NCBI GenBank assembly: GCA_025677815.1
Contig: JAIXMP010000059.1
Span: 1 to 64,000, forward strand
Direction of reading: 5' to 3'
Length of the DNA: 64,000 nt
From: Phascolomyces articulosus
Lineage: Eukaryota; Mucoromycota; Mucoromycetes; Mucorales; Lichtheimiaceae
Positions 48,909 to 62,124 of this stretch are shown one piece after another. The position numbers were made by a program, and so were the translations under genes. The stretch's first letter is position 1; each line of letters starts with the position of its first letter. Under the pieces are notes generated by a model. That model made no database searches and was not told the origin of the DNA. It saw only the letters and a program-made list of their open reading frames with translations.

Positions 48909-48916
48909 TCACGTGA
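48909..48916. promoter_or_regulatory. E-box palindrome TCACGTGA
   Basis: Full 8-base palindrome of the type bound by bHLH factors (Cbf1, Pho4 or USF class), in the shared upstream region about 610 bases from RPL6 and 840 bases from the PEX26-like gene. A functional site is inference. Confidence 0.35.
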
Positions 48917-49712
48917 TAAAATTCAATTTGTGAGCTCAGCGAATCAGAAGCCCGAATTTTGCCATCATTACTGTTGCCCTCCCAGGCGTATTTTTCTGAT
49001 GATCCATTTATTGTTAAACTACAACATTGGTTTGCAAATATCGTATGAATGATTTATCCATGGTATACTCTGACAGGGAATAATTATTTTATAACTTTTG
49101 AAACATCTCTGTATGTCGGATAAAGTGTATTTTTTAAAAAGTCTTCCAATCTTACAAAACTGTACTTTAATATATCAATAACGTTATTCTTGATTAACTA
49201 AAATTCAATAACTACAGCATAGATGCCCTTGTTTTTTTATTTGTATCTGCGCTTGTTTATTTCATCGAACCAGAAAAAAAATAACATTGTACTACATCAT
49301 CTGAATTACTTAATGGAGTAGTCTATCTGTAGAATGGAGAATTGAAAACGCTATTTCTTGTTGAATTGATCAAATTTCCATCTCATATTATAAAAGATGG
49401 TATATTATCAATAGCAATTACATGATATGAAAGACCTACTGATGCTTTAGCATCATCATCGCTACTATTTTATAAGGAATGAAGGAAACTCATATTTGCA
49501 GGAAATTCAAAACAAGGCAATAGGAGTGTGGGGTAATCAACAATCCAAAATCAAAACTCGGATATTCAATTTTACCTAATATTATAAACAAATTCAACTG
49601 TCTCATGTGAAATATACTTGAGTAAGCGATAATCCATTTGGAAAACCCCTTCCCACAGTATAATTCCTCTTTTCTTTTTTTGTCTCCTTCCGTTTTCAAC
49701 GCCCCCCCCCTC

Positions 49713-49732
49713 CTCTCTCTCTCTCTCTCTCT
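49713..49732. repeat. (CT)10 microsatellite
   Basis: CT repeat in the presumed leader or core promoter of the PEX26-like gene, 23 bases before its ATG. Confidence 0.85.
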
Positions 49733-49754
49733 TTTCTTTCGTTATTATTTCCAC

Positions 49755-51212
49755 ATGGCTCAATTAGCATCGGTTAAAGCACAATACCAAAAGGCTCTTC
49801 GCTTTTATTTATTAACCAAATACACAACCGCTGCAACAGCTTGTGTAAAAGCTATCACAAGACTCCCTAAACCTAATGCCATTGAAGAAACCGATGCATA
49901 TACCAATGTGGATATTCAAGATCTCGAAGCTTTACGTTATTCCATTTGGACACTTTACCTTAACATTGCGACAACATTATTAACTCAACAAGATAACAAC
50001 CTTACCCCTCATGTCACAAAGCTTTTTGGTCTTTCCCCAACCGCTGCCAAAAGTCATGATCAATTTGTTCATGAGATGTGGCAATTATTAAGTGAAGGTT
50101 ATGCTGGCTCGGGCAATGTTGACCCAAGACTTGTTTCTTCATGGTAAGTTAAACTGATGCATGTAAAATAGTTTGGAAATGAACAAAAGAAAAAAAAAGG
50201 CTATGAATAGAATGGAAAACAATATGGGGAGTGATAAACAAAACGAACTTATCATTATAATCATAGTTTGGTGATGACATTGAAATTACAAGCTGTGAAT
50301 GTTGGGCGACAAATTGTTGAACAGTGGTATGCAACCATGTCTGATGCTACTATGGATTACATTTCATCGATTGCGGGACAGGAGAGATCAGGATCTTTAT
50401 CAAATGATGTTTATTATAATGGTTGTATGGAAGCTATTGATCTTTATGTGACTCGGATCTTACCTGGCATGAATGATTATGAGACAGCTGTATCATTTGT
50501 ACAATATAATCCACTTATTTCTGATGAGAAGAAAGAGGTAAAGTAACAAAAAAAAAAAAGAGAATAATGTTTGTCGTTGGGATTATGTATTGGGTGTATA
50601 ATGATGAATTACTAAATTTGGGCTAAAAACAAATAGTCATTACAACGATTTGTTCGTGAGAGTGAACAAAATGCATCAAGAGAAAGACAAAAGAGAATTG
50701 AACAACAAAAAAAGATTGAAGAATTGGCGAAGATTGCAGAAGAAGAAGAAAAGGCTCGATTACAAGAAGAGAAGGAACGAGCAGAAAAGGAATTGGCAAA
50801 AGCTGAAGAAATTCAAGCCAATGGTCACAACGACGAGGAGGAACTACCAGTAGATATTGAACCAAACCATATCCATTCTGAATCTATTCCTTCTTCATCT
50901 TCTTCCTCTTCTTTGGCTAATGGTGATACTGGTATCAACAATCATCAACGTCAATTAACAAGGAATTCGACTACCACAACATCATCTCGACGCAACTTTA
51001 ATCTTGATCAAAGAAGTCCTGCCGCTTTAAAGGATTGGGTTCGTCAATTATTTGCTGCTGGCTCTGCTACTTCAGTTGCCACATTACTTATGGTGCTTGC
51101 ATTAATTGGTTTATTGCGTGGATTCCGGGGGAAATGGTCTGAACCTTTAAAGATTGCATTGACAAAATTATGGCAAACAGTTCAAATGGGTACCAAGGTC
51201 ACTTATTTGTAA
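49755..51212 (+). CDS. tail-anchored PEX26-like peroxin, 411 aa
   Basis: Three exons, 49755-50143, 50267-50537 and 50637-51212, in phase. The N-terminal 220 residues are alpha-helical and TPR-like (YQKALRFYLLTKYTTAATAC, MTLKLQAVNVGRQIVEQWY). A charged coiled coil follows (about 225-275, Glu/Lys/Arg-rich), then a Ser-rich linker, then one transmembrane segment near 363-383 (ATSVATLLMVLALIGLLRG) and a short basic tail with LTKLWQTVQMG. This layout matches the Pex26/Pex15 membrane anchors that recruit the Pex1-Pex6 ATPase to peroxisomes for receptor recycling. Similarity is by architecture and weak motifs, so other tail-anchored proteins remain possible. Confidence 0.6.
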
Positions 51213-51730
51213 AACCATCTTCTCCTCTTTTCTTTATTCCTTTTTCTTTTTTCGTTAGATTTATTTTATTATTCTCGTTTATTAGTTTTCAAACTATTAT
51301 ACCTTCAGAAAACAACAACAACCATTTTTTCTTTATCTCTTTATGTATAAAAAGCAAAATGTAGTAATTAAAAACTGAACCCTCCTCCCCCCCATCTATT
51401 CTTTTGTAAGTAATTTAGTATTCATCATCATTTATTATGTCAAGGAAATTGAAAATCACCAACAGTTTTCCTTTTTTCTATTCTTTTTTTTTATTGTAGG
51501 TGGCTCATTGCTATTGTTTTCAATTTTTATGTTTAAAAAAAAACAATATATTTTAATGATCCTGATTGCTTCGCTTATTATGTTTTTATAGTGTATGTTT
51601 ATTATATATATATACAATGTATCTGTTTGTTTATATATTTATTTATATTTGTAACGTTGTAACAGTAGGCATATAGAATAAAGCATAGCAGAAAATCGCC
51701 TATTTTAAATGCAATTGCACTCGCACTCCC
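51213..51730. other. convergent 3' gap, no gene
   Basis: AT-rich region between the ends of the PEX26-like and MFS genes, with T runs and TAT repeats. Nothing else seen. Confidence 0.6.
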
Positions 51731-54539
51731 CTTATAATACATAACGGAAACCTGGATGCTATAATAAAAAGTAAAATATAATGTTAATGTACGCAGTAAA
51801 CACCATATTTCTATTATTATTATATGTATAAAATGTTGCTTTTTTTTTCTACTACAAACCTTTTCGCCTAGCTCTGTTCTCTCACTTGCGATACGATATT
51901 CTTCTGCTGTCATATTATCACGTTTCTTGTTAATGCGGTAAAGTGTAAATTTCATTAATAAGGCTGAAACAACACATCCAGACATTAGTACCGCACAAGC
52001 AGTATGACCTTTTAAATACAACGGTGAATCACTTGCTCTGTAAACTTGGCCACTATATGGGTATTCATGCGAATGACGTTAATTGTTTGATAGTGTCATT
52101 ATACAAATATAAACAGTAACAAAATAACAGTAATCATTCTTCTCTGCTAATTTCCTGGCCAAAATAATATAGCCCTATTTGTTGAAAAATAGCATATTAT
52201 ATATGTACCTGATTGCCCCACTTGTATTTCCAATGGAAGTGATTAATGCCACAGCGACGCTTCGACGAGTATGTCCTCCAAAGTTGTTTGAAAACCAACT
52301 TGTAAGTGCGGGAATTAATGAAAATGCGCCTGTTGTTCCGATTACTGCACCAATAAATTGTCCAACCACGCTGACACCTTGCAAGGTGATTAATAATATA
52401 TAACCAATGACGGATAAGAATGCAGAACCAGCAAGATGGTAGCCACGTTCACCCTTCTTGTCAGCATGATATGAGTTGGCAATGCAGCATATGAAGGCTA
52501 GTATAATATAGATTAAAACGAATCAATTTTAAAAACAAAACTTAATATAATTTCACAAAATGGGCGACAACCATATAATAAGCTATCCATGTAGAAGAAA
52601 AGATTCTTTCTAGTTTTTTTTGTATACCATAAATACGAACCAAAAACATAAGGGATTGAAGAGAATGCTTGAGCATTGAGAGCAGTATATCCCATGCCAT
52701 TGACAATACTAGGCATAAATAAACTGAAGGAATAGACGCTGATAGCACCACAAAGGTAAATGACAGAATAGGCATAAATTTTCCAATCAATAAATGTAGA
52801 ACCCACTTGTTTCCAGGAGAAATGGGTATCCGAAGCAACACCAGCGTCTTTCCTATTACGCATGACAATAATTTCTCGTTCGCGTTCAGTTAAAACTAAC
52901 CATATATATTAAAAAAGGTCAATTGTATCAATAATAGGACTGTATTTCTTTGCAAAAGTGAACATAGAGAATAAAAAATAACATGATAGCTAGTATGAAC
53001 TTACATTTTGCATTTTCTGGGTAATCGGGTAATACGAAATAGGTAAGCACCCCAAGTAATAAGGTTGGGATTGCTTCAATAATAAAGATCCACTGCCATC
53101 CATGCAATCCACGCATACCATCCATGTGCATCAGTCCATACGCCTATTTATACATGATAAAAAAAAGCTATACGATGAATAAAGTATGTTTTTTTCTACA
53201 ATGCATACTAGAAGCTTCTTTTCTCATGCCAAACCATACCAAAACACCTCCAAAGGCCTATAGAATGCGTTTGCACTGTTAGTATTTTATATAATAAGAT
53301 GGTAGACGGCCATCTATCAAGTTATGTAATAAAATAAAAGCTCAAGTTACCCCTGCAAGTGACGAGCTTCCATAAAATAATGCAATTCGTAATGCTTGTT
53401 CTCTTCGAGTATACCAAACTGAAAGATAAAATAAAACACCCTATTTATAATGTTACACATCCCCGCCATCATCAAGAATGTTAATTAGTTGAGGTATTTA
53501 CAATACAAAATTTGAATAACAAACTCCTGTTCATTCAATACTCTGTTCTCATTATTACCGGGTATAATCCAGCCTATGATAATAGAAATTGTTAACAATG
53601 CTAATGTCTTCTATTTGGATATGAAAAATAATAAGTACGCTTGTGTATAAATTACGTACCTCTGCAATTCCTAAAAATACGCGTGCAACAATCAGTTCTG
53701 GACCGTTTCGACAAGCACTCATAGCAGCCATCACTGCACCCCACACGATCATCTAATAATTAGTGTTATTTTTGGCTATAATTAATCTACATCATTTTTT
53801 ATTATTTTGGTGATAGTCATATATAATAGTAAGATTACCATTCTTTTATGTTATGGGGAAACTTACAATGAGCGAAATCCAGATACGTGGACCGAGGATC
53901 TTCAACATCAAGTTGGATGGAACTTCGCACAAAACCTATAAATATTTCACACACCATGTTTTCAGTAAAAGAATTAACTGAGTAGTAACGACCATTGCTT
54001 TTTGCTATGTTGGGCAACGTAAGCCCAAAAACGTACATAACTGACAAAGAACATAGATAGAGCTAAATTGTACTCATTTTCTGTTATATCAATATCGTCC
54101 ATGATACCTGCAACCTTTGCATGACCTAATAAGTATTTTATTTTATTTTTTTAAAAAGAAGACTTTTTAGACCATTGTAATATATAAAATCAAAAAGATT
54201 AACATATGTTCTAATAAATTGATGATAAATACCAATATTCACTCGATCCAGGTAAGAACACAAGTATAATAGGGCAATGTATGGAATAATTCTGAGATCC
54301 ATCTTCCATAACACACGCTTAAGTTCTTTTTCATCCGGTTCAATAAAGCCATTTGAGATTCCATCCGAATCGCTATTTGCAAGAGCTACCTCTATGTTAT
54401 CATCTTCAGTGTATTGAACTTGGGTTCCTTCGACTCCACCCTTCATTTTTTTGTCCATAGCATCAGTATCACCGCTACTACATTTTTCGTCAGTAGTAGT
54501 AGCAGTATTCTTATTTTGCCCTCGAAACCGTGAAAACAT
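51731..54539 (-). CDS. MFS transporter, allantoate permease/TNA1 (ACS) family
   Basis: Twelve exons on the minus strand: 54539-54233, 54125-54037, 53935-53867, 53752-53660, 53573-53559 (15 bases), 53440-53351, 53257-53240 (18 bases), 53143-53005, 52895-52641, 52497-52209, 52052-51860 and 51757-51731. Together they encode 527 residues with every phase consistent. Family marks of the anion:cation symporter group: RIIPYIALLYLCSYLDRVNIG in the first membrane helix (DRxN), FFVSYVLCEVPSN, ELIVARVFLGIAEAGLYPG across three exons, VWYTRREQALR, LPDYPENAKFLTERERE, and the C-terminal HPGFRYVL. About 12 helices with a polar, Asp/Glu-rich N-terminus. Substrates in the family include allantoate, nicotinate, pantothenate and biotin; the one here is unknown. 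The two micro-exons make automatic models likely to fail here. Confidence 0.87.
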
Positions 54540-57500
54540 CACTCTTCGATAATAGGTAGCGTGTTAAAAAAAATAAAAAAAATAAAAACAGAGTGTAAAA
54601 TTAAAAGGCACCATACGTATTAATTTATGAAAGACTTTAAATACAAAAACAAACATAAAAAATTTACACATACACATACACACAGTTGTGTAGTTTGGTG
54701 CGTTATAGACATGTCGTTGTGAGAGAAACTAACTCAAAATGTCTTTTTCGAGGTTCAAAGTTTCTATATCTATACGTCTTTTCTTTGACAGTTACCAAAT
54801 AAAATTCACACGAATCCTGATTTAGTTATTATTTTTTCCTGGTGTACGTAGATTTACAGAAGGGAAAGAAAATCCTAGAATTACTTCATACGGGAATCCA
54901 AGATCGTAAATCATAAAGATAACATATTCCCATGGAGCGTCTGAAGTAACAACAAAAAAAAACTGCAACTGATTGGTGGTGGTAATACCGTATCTACATA
55001 CAAATTTGTCATTTCTTCATTTATTACTTACCAACTGTATGTAAATACCATATTTTTTTGAAAAAAAAAACACACACAAAAATCTTACTATAGATATTGA
55101 TATTATATAAAGATAGGTAAAACATACTGGCTTCATTGGAAAAGGATGACTACTCTTTCGCATAAATTAGTTGGTTTTGCGTTTTGCCAACACAACAACA
55201 ATCTATAATATGTGTACTACCATAGATTACGACCCAGAATAGAAGATTACGTTTATCAATTATTAATTTCTGATTTATTCTCACACAGCAACAATTTACT
55301 CTTATACATTACTACGCTATTATGCACTAACCTTTGATCATTCGCAGGTTCCGATGGATTCCAAAGAAAAAGACATTTGAACGTTATTTTTTTTTTTTTA
55401 CATATTATATCATTTATTGTCCGTGATATGTTGCTCTGTACGATGTGTGTGAGTGTCATTATGTAAGGTGCGAATTTAGATCCTTATAATAATTCTGATA
55501 CATAAATTCGTAGTACTTCCATAGATTATAAACTAAATCAAAATCAACATAAACACTTGATTTCACGATAAAAGGAATTAAATTATCTAAGGCATATCAT
55601 CTATTAAATGGGAAGAAAGATAATAATGTTGATCACAGCTTATTTTGATGTAAGACTTGCTTTTTTTTTTCTTAGGGATCAATGTATCATGGTTTGCAAT
55701 AGAGGACCTCAATATCTCTAACATTTCATCATATTGTATAAAGTTATTACATGTTGTCATAGGGATGCGAAACTATAATTGAGAATGTTTCTCGTTGTTC
55801 TTTATTAAGAAAAAGTTGTTGCGTTGTGACCCATTATTCTTAACTATCCATGAAAAGGAACATTTACCTTCATGCTGTTGCTTACTCCTAAGACATGAAC
55901 AATGGTGTGAATAGAGAAATCACCATAAGAATAGAAAAAAAAAAGGATATCAAATTCAAAAAAATAAGAATACTGCTGTCTAGATTGGCTATTACATTCT
56001 CCTGAACTTTATTCGATTGAACAAATAAATTTCTAAGCCGATGAGATCCTACTGAAGAACATTACAGATCAAAGTAGCATCATCTTAAGAAAAATGGTAT
56101 ATGCATAATTTTAATAATAGAGGTATCCATTCAGAAAACAAGAACGAATTTGAAGGAGTAAGAAAAGTAAATTTATTTTGTACAATGCACACATAACCTG
56201 CTTTTAAATTATTAGTATTACTACTACTATTATAATTATTATGCGTCATTACTGATATATACTTATTATAATAATAAATCTTAATAACAAAAAAAGAATG
56301 TAGTAGGAATGATATCTGATTCTATCATGATATAATAAATTAGAGTCAGTGTTGATCAAAAGCCACCTTCTCCGATACAAATAGGAGCTTTTTTCCTTCA
56401 CACAGTTTTTGTATAAAACTTAGTATATTATTGTAAAAACATTGGATGATGATGAATGTGTGGCTATTCTTCTATGCGATGGTCTCCTTTTATAAATCTT
56501 AATCTGTCTGTCATTTATGGCTTAAAAGAATATTATAAACAAAGAAAATAAAAAGTTGTAGAACAGAGTCTAAATATTTCTTTTATTAGTTAATTACTAG
56601 GATCACTGGGCATATTATCCCTGATTCTATTCTTTCGCCACGAGTGGTATTATAAACGTAGTATGATGCTTCTTTTCCCCTGGGTTATATTTTCTTTTTT
56701 AAGAAACCGGCAGTAGTCTTTCGATAAGATAATGTCAAAATAAAATCCCCCGGCCCCTTGAATAATATATAACTTTCTTTTATTACTCAAGGTTAATATT
56801 CAGCCAACACCAATCGATCAACACTATAAAGAATATCAAATCCATGAGAAAAAGCATATTAGATTCTACACCTGTTTAGATTCAAATAAATAGAAGTATG
56901 TTTTTATTTTTCGAAATTCCAGTTATTTGAACCACCAAAAGTATAAAACAATGTTTCATTACCAATGATGGATTTCATCAAAATTAAATATGTAGAAAAT
57001 TCATAGGTAAAAACGATAAGTTTTGAATCTATTATTGGATGAAAGCTGATATAGTATCATCATGGTTTTTCTACTCCTTACATATTATAACAACCCTGTG
57101 AGAAAGTTTTATTTTTATTACCATTGGCTGGGATCATTTGGGAAGGATCAATAAGAGGGGGAGGAGAAAGTCTTTTTTTTTGGTAAGCCTATCATCAGAA
57201 ATAAATAACAGTGAGAAATAAAGAAATATCATATATATTACTACGTATACACTGAAAGCAAATTCAAGGAGTGATGATTTGAATATGGTAATAATAATGA
57301 GGAGGTTTTTACCTAGGGGGAGGGGCGTTTTTATTTGCATATATCTTACCTACAACTTTTTTTATCCCCATAGAAGATGACTATTGGAAAGAAGAAGAAA
57401 AGAGAATAATACTTTCTCCTCCCTGATATCCTTGCATACAGAAAAATGTACTTGGGGAAGAATAACTTTTGCTTTTTGATTTATGTAAGTAGTAGATAAA

Positions 57501-58721
57501 AAACTACACGAGAAAAGAAGAATTAGAAGGTGTAAATAATGTTTTTATTGTTGTTCATATTCTTGAATTCGTAAAGAAACCCTAGTTAGACAATGATGAA
57601 GTTCATAAAGCTGTCAAATTCGTTTCTTTAGAAACATGATATTTGCATAGAATCATCAAGCAAAAATGCTTATGGAACGAGAATGAGGCCAGATGACATT
57701 TCCTTTTTCAAACAAATTCATTTTACTTATTGGGATAAGATTGACATATAACCCACTGGTTGATAGTTTACCAAAGAAAACTCGTACTATTCATAATATG
57801 TACTACGAATTACCTTGCATTATCTTTTTTACATTGGTTTTCCTTAGGGTAAAATATGACTTAACACTCATATTTAATGATACTACTGATAATAATTGAT
57901 CTAAAGTTGTTCTGTGTATATTTGTGTCAAAGTCCACGGAAAAGGAAACAATGCGGGTTAAAAAACACATACTATAAGATGATATATAGAATGTTTGTTT
58001 TCCACATACAATGAAAGAACAGTATACTATACCATAAATAATAATAACAAGGGTTAAAATCTGTGACGAAGGGGAAACAAGGGAGTTATAAGCACTGTAG
58101 TAATATGCGAAACGGGGCGCAAAGAAAAAAGTGTGTTTTTTTTTCTTTATACACCTCCCATTTTTCTTTTTCACATATCGCTTTGATCTCTCTCTCTACT
58201 TGATAGAATTCACCTTATGCTAACTGTTTCTCTTGTCTTTTTTTCAAATATCAAGGAGGGATTTCAAAGAAAAGGAAAAATAAAAAATAGAACGAGTCAG
58301 GGACGTGCTGTCATGTAATTCTTATAATAACAAAAACGACAACAAAAACTCTAAATCAATCATCAATCATTCAAAACATAAAAAGATGATATGGTCATTT
58401 GATCTAACTGCTAGTATCAAGTAAATGAAGCATAATTTGGTTCAATGGTTTACAAAAACAATATAGTTTCAAACTCTATTTACTCATTGTAAGCAACATT
58501 ATACAAAGAAAAAAGGTAAGCACCTATTGATGCCTATCTATACCATTTTCTCCTTCCCCTCCTCCTGCTTGCTGCGAGGAGTTAGTTATATAAATATACC
58601 TGAATAGTGTGTTCAGGATTATTTTTATTGCTTCTTAATTAAATTCTATATATATTACTAGCAGCACCTCTTTTCATTATATATATAACAACGAACAACA
58701 ATAAAAAGTATTACAACAACA
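54540..58721. other. 4.2 kb without recognisable genes
   Basis: Long AT-rich gap between two divergent genes. Open frames here (for example 55256-55459, 57134-57340 and 57803-58174 on the minus strand) have poor codon character and no splice support. There are many T/A runs and no clear transposon ends, tRNA or array. It may hold unrecognised non-coding RNA or long promoters. Confidence 0.5.
58587..58594 (+). promoter_or_regulatory. TATA box of small membrane protein gene
   Basis: TATAAATA 135 bases before the start codon at 58722. Confidence 0.45.
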
Positions 58722-59168
58722 ATGACGCTATCTTCGGTTCAACAAGACCGACCTATTCTCATGTACGATATATCTCCCTCCGTGGATGGGATTGTGGCAA
58801 GCGATTTAGAAAATCAAAACCCCGAAAACGACCATCCTTTTAACGGTCAGGATCCTCATAATCCACATCATAATACCAATGGTCAAGCCGATCCAGTGTT
58901 ACCCTCTCAACTACCTTCCAGTTATACAACGCAAGAAAATGGCAATGGTGCTGAAGTGGTTTATATTGTCATTGGTATTGTAGCTAGTCTAGGTGTCATT
59001 GCTGCGATTGGTATCTTTTGTGCATGCCGAAAACGAAAGAAAGAAAACAAAAAAGAAACCATGGCCAATGCTTATTTAGAATTTAGTCAATCTCAAGCAT
59101 CCACTGGATTTGGTCGTAACAAGAGTCAAAATCCAACAAAAACAAATGAAGAAAGTTATTATTATTAA
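58722..59168 (+). CDS. single-pass membrane protein, 148 aa, unknown function
   Basis: Single-exon gene with a good start (AACAATGAC after an ACAACAACA leader). The N-terminal 75 residues are polar, rich in Asn, Asp, Pro, His and Gln, with no signal peptide. One transmembrane helix (about 78-102, VVYIVIGIVASLGVIAAIGIF) is followed by the cysteine pair CAC and a basic stop-transfer cluster (RKRKKENKK). The cytosolic tail has YLEF and ends in three tyrosines. It resembles the TM plus tail of fungal sensor-like or Mid2-type proteins in layout only; no family is recognised. The cysteines next to the membrane could be acylated. It converges on the CotH gene. Confidence 0.65.
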   Translation: MTLSSVQQDRPILMYDISPSVDGIVASDLENQNPENDHPFNGQDPHNPHHNTNGQADPVLPSQLPSSYTTQENGNGAEVVYIVIGIVASLGVIAAIGIFCACRKRKKENKKETMANAYLEFSQSQASTGFGRNKSQNPTKTNEESYYY

Positions 59169-59782
59169 GTATTAATACACTTTTGTTTTTTCTTTCTCAC
59201 ATTCCCACCACCTCCATTCATTCTTCATGTTGTCTAGATTATTCCATACGTATTCTTTTTTTTTATTGGTTATCGTAGTCTATGCCTAATTTTATTTTAG
59301 TACTACTGGCATCATACACCGTCGTACTATTGCTGCTTTACACCTAATTATTTTCTATTATTTTATAATTATATGACTATACCGTATTTTAATTACTTTT
59401 TGTTCTTTGGCTTTTAAAAAAAGGACATACTGTTCAATATATAAATATATATCTGCAACCCCTTTTACAACAAATAATAACACCTACGGCATTACACATT
59501 AAAAATAACTTATTATTATTACTATATTTCAAAAAAAAAAGTAAGGTATACTTCATGGTGCATTCTTTTTTCATAAAAGAAAGAAGCTTTAGAGCTGAAA
59601 GATAATTATATTTATTACATAATTGTTGTGATAAGTAATGATGATGTTGGGTAGAGTGGACAGATGATATATACATTTTTTTCAAAATTTGTTATGAGTG
59701 TGGCGAGAAGATCGATTTTCAACCAATTTCTAGGGTTGAAGAACATGGGAATGCAAATAAAGAAGAAAAGGAGTCTTTTTTT
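59169..59782. other. convergent 3' gap, no gene
   Basis: AT-rich 3' flanks of the small membrane protein gene and the CotH gene. A minus-strand frame at 59434-59685 has no coding character. Confidence 0.6.
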
Positions 59783-62124
59783 CTAAAACATTAAACTAAC
59801 TACACTAACAATTGAAATGATTACTGTTGTGAAAAAGAATCCTGTCTTATTGTTAGAAGGAGCAGACGATGGATCAAGTTCCTTTTGTTCATTGGGTGGA
59901 GGTCTTGATTCTGCATTGTAAGGACCTAACGGTGGAAGATCATCTTGATCTGTGAATCCAAGTTGTTGACATACAGCTTCAGAACGACGTTGGACCCATT
60001 CCTTGATACCCATCACTTGACCATCGGTACGTTCAATATTGGTATCAAAATTCCAAATGGTCCATGTTGTATTAATAGAACCAGGCGAACGCGCAGGCAA
60101 TGCCAAATCCCATTCCATATCAGGTCGTAACATGGTATGCCAAGCATCCAAACGAGCATGAATGATATCTGGTTTAAAGAAACGTTTGATGATGGTTTGC
60201 AAAATGCGTTCAAATTCACCTCTGTAGTAAGCTGATTCGAGATGCACGTCAATAAAAGGTCGCGAGGAGTTTGCACGGGAGAAATTTTGATAAGGAGTTG
60301 TGGCAACAGAAGGGTCAACACCAATACCAAAGACTTCGTCGTAATCATAGGTAATCATGGTCCATCGCTTGCTTTCTAAATCTTGGTTCAGGTAATAATT
60401 GCTTGCCTAGATAATGGATTTTATATATTTTGAATGAATAAAAAAAAAGAAGAGGGAACATTGGAAATGACTGTTTATCAAATGTAAAATAGAATGTACC
60501 TGATGCCAAAGGCCATCCCAAGCACCAGATAAAAAGTTTATGGCAAGATGCATCAGGGTTTGATGCGTGTTATCCATCAAGTTACCAAGGGTACCTCGGT
60601 TTTCAGAATCTTGGGCAAGTTCTATAGTACTAAGATCACGCATAAACCCAACCAAGGGCACCAATTCATCTTCTTTGGTGGGGAACAAATCGCTATTACG
60701 ACCTTCATCTTCCAATTCATATAAACTTTCCGGGTAAAGTGTGGTATTATCTCCAAGATAAACAAGATTTCCTTCTTCTTGAGGATTGAGAGCATTGCCT
60801 TTGTACGTAGGACCTATATGTATGAAACAGCAACAATGAACGATAGGAGATGGAAAGAAAGGGTGAAAACAACAAAAATTGTTTAGAATCGAATGTTATA
60901 AATATTCGGGACTGACCGATGATCATTAGTGATGAAACATCATCTTTTTTGTGTGACAAATAACGCGTCTTACCAGTATGAGGATAGGAATGGTCTCCTC
61001 CATGCAACACATTATCAATGAAACTTGTGGTGGCATCATCAATCATCAAATAAAGACCCATAGGTTGGCCATTAATAAACAATCGTGCCCATGAAGCGCC
61101 TAATGTTGCTGCACCTGAAGCTGCTAAACAATCAAAAGCTAACTTTTCTCTCCTATAATTATATAACACATATGTCAAACAGAGTGGTGAAAATTATTAT
61201 TAGTCATCTATATATGCAGAATGATCGAAATATTAAAAATCGAAATAATATAAAAGAAAGGTAGATCTTACATCATGGTAGGATCAGCAGGTTGGGCACG
61301 CAATTTCACCGTTGTTCTTCCATAGAGTAACTGTTTTTCTTCTCCAGCGACAATGTATTCATTCAATTTGAGCTTAAATGATTGTCTTGTGAACTCTTTG
61401 CTAGATTTGCCGCTATTTCGGAAACCTGAATTTCGGAAGGTAAATATATCCTTGTGATTGATATACGCCATTTCTTGAACCAAAGCATATTCGTGATCAC
61501 CTAGAGGATTTTGTAAGATCTCATTGACGGCTGTCATATTGGCTTGCATAATAATGGTAGCAATTTCATCAGATTTGTTCATATCACTAAAAAGGGCTAT
61601 TATTGTACAAATAAAAAAGTTGAAAGATGTCAGTCATCATCCAATAATATATTTTTGTTATTCTTCTGATAATATCACTAATACAATCTTTGACAGGATG
61701 CGGACTACATACGCGGATAAATTGGATGATAGGCTTGAGGAAGTTCTGGGATTTGATGTAAAGTCGTCCGATTAAAAAATTCATTCCCACTTGATTGTTC
61801 ATTGATGAGACGCCTTTGAATAGCTTCTGAAGCAATGACATTGCCTTGTCCATCTAAAATAGCATAACTGTAGGTATCTGCGGGTGCAGGGGCTGTTCCG
61901 GTAAAAAAGTTGGCGATATTCTGTTGACTCGGACCTAATGGATGATGGGTCCCATCAATAGCAACGGCAACAGATTGACCACCTTCCGGAAGAAAGGCAA
62001 TGACAGAATATTGAACATCTGCAGCAACAGCAACATGGATCGTCGTGCATAATAATAGGAATAAGTACGCCAGGAATAGTTCTTGTATTTTTTTCCTTTG
62101 TAGTAAATTTATTTGGATCTTCAT
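59783..62124 (-). CDS. CotH-type spore-coat-like surface protein, GPI-anchored
   Basis: Five exons, 62124-61713, 61596-61272, 61152-60917, 60813-60500 and 60406-59783, in phase, for 636 residues. A hydrophobic signal segment (LAYLFLLLCTTIHVAVA, residues about 18-34) directs secretion. The C-terminus has a Ser/Pro/Asn stretch and a 20-residue hydrophobic end (GFFFTTVIISIVSVVSLMF), typical of a GPI anchor signal. The body matches the CotH family: NGQPMGLYLMIDDATTSF, INFLSGAWDGLWHQ and WTMITYDYDEVFG. CotH homologues are expanded in Mucorales. Some are spore-surface proteins, certain members act in host-cell attachment, and bacterial CotH is an atypical protein kinase. Which of these applies here cannot be told from sequence. 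A second CotH gene follows upstream in the same direction. Confidence 0.88.

Larger units (their letters stand above)
48297..49754. other. divergent promoter region RPL6 / PEX26-like
   Basis: 1.46 kb between two divergent genes. It holds a GGAT tetranucleotide repeat, a relatively GC-rich patch at 48860-48990 with the palindrome TCACGTGA, and a CT repeat just before the PEX26-like start. No gene seen; an open frame at 48639-49052 has no coding character. Confidence 0.55.
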
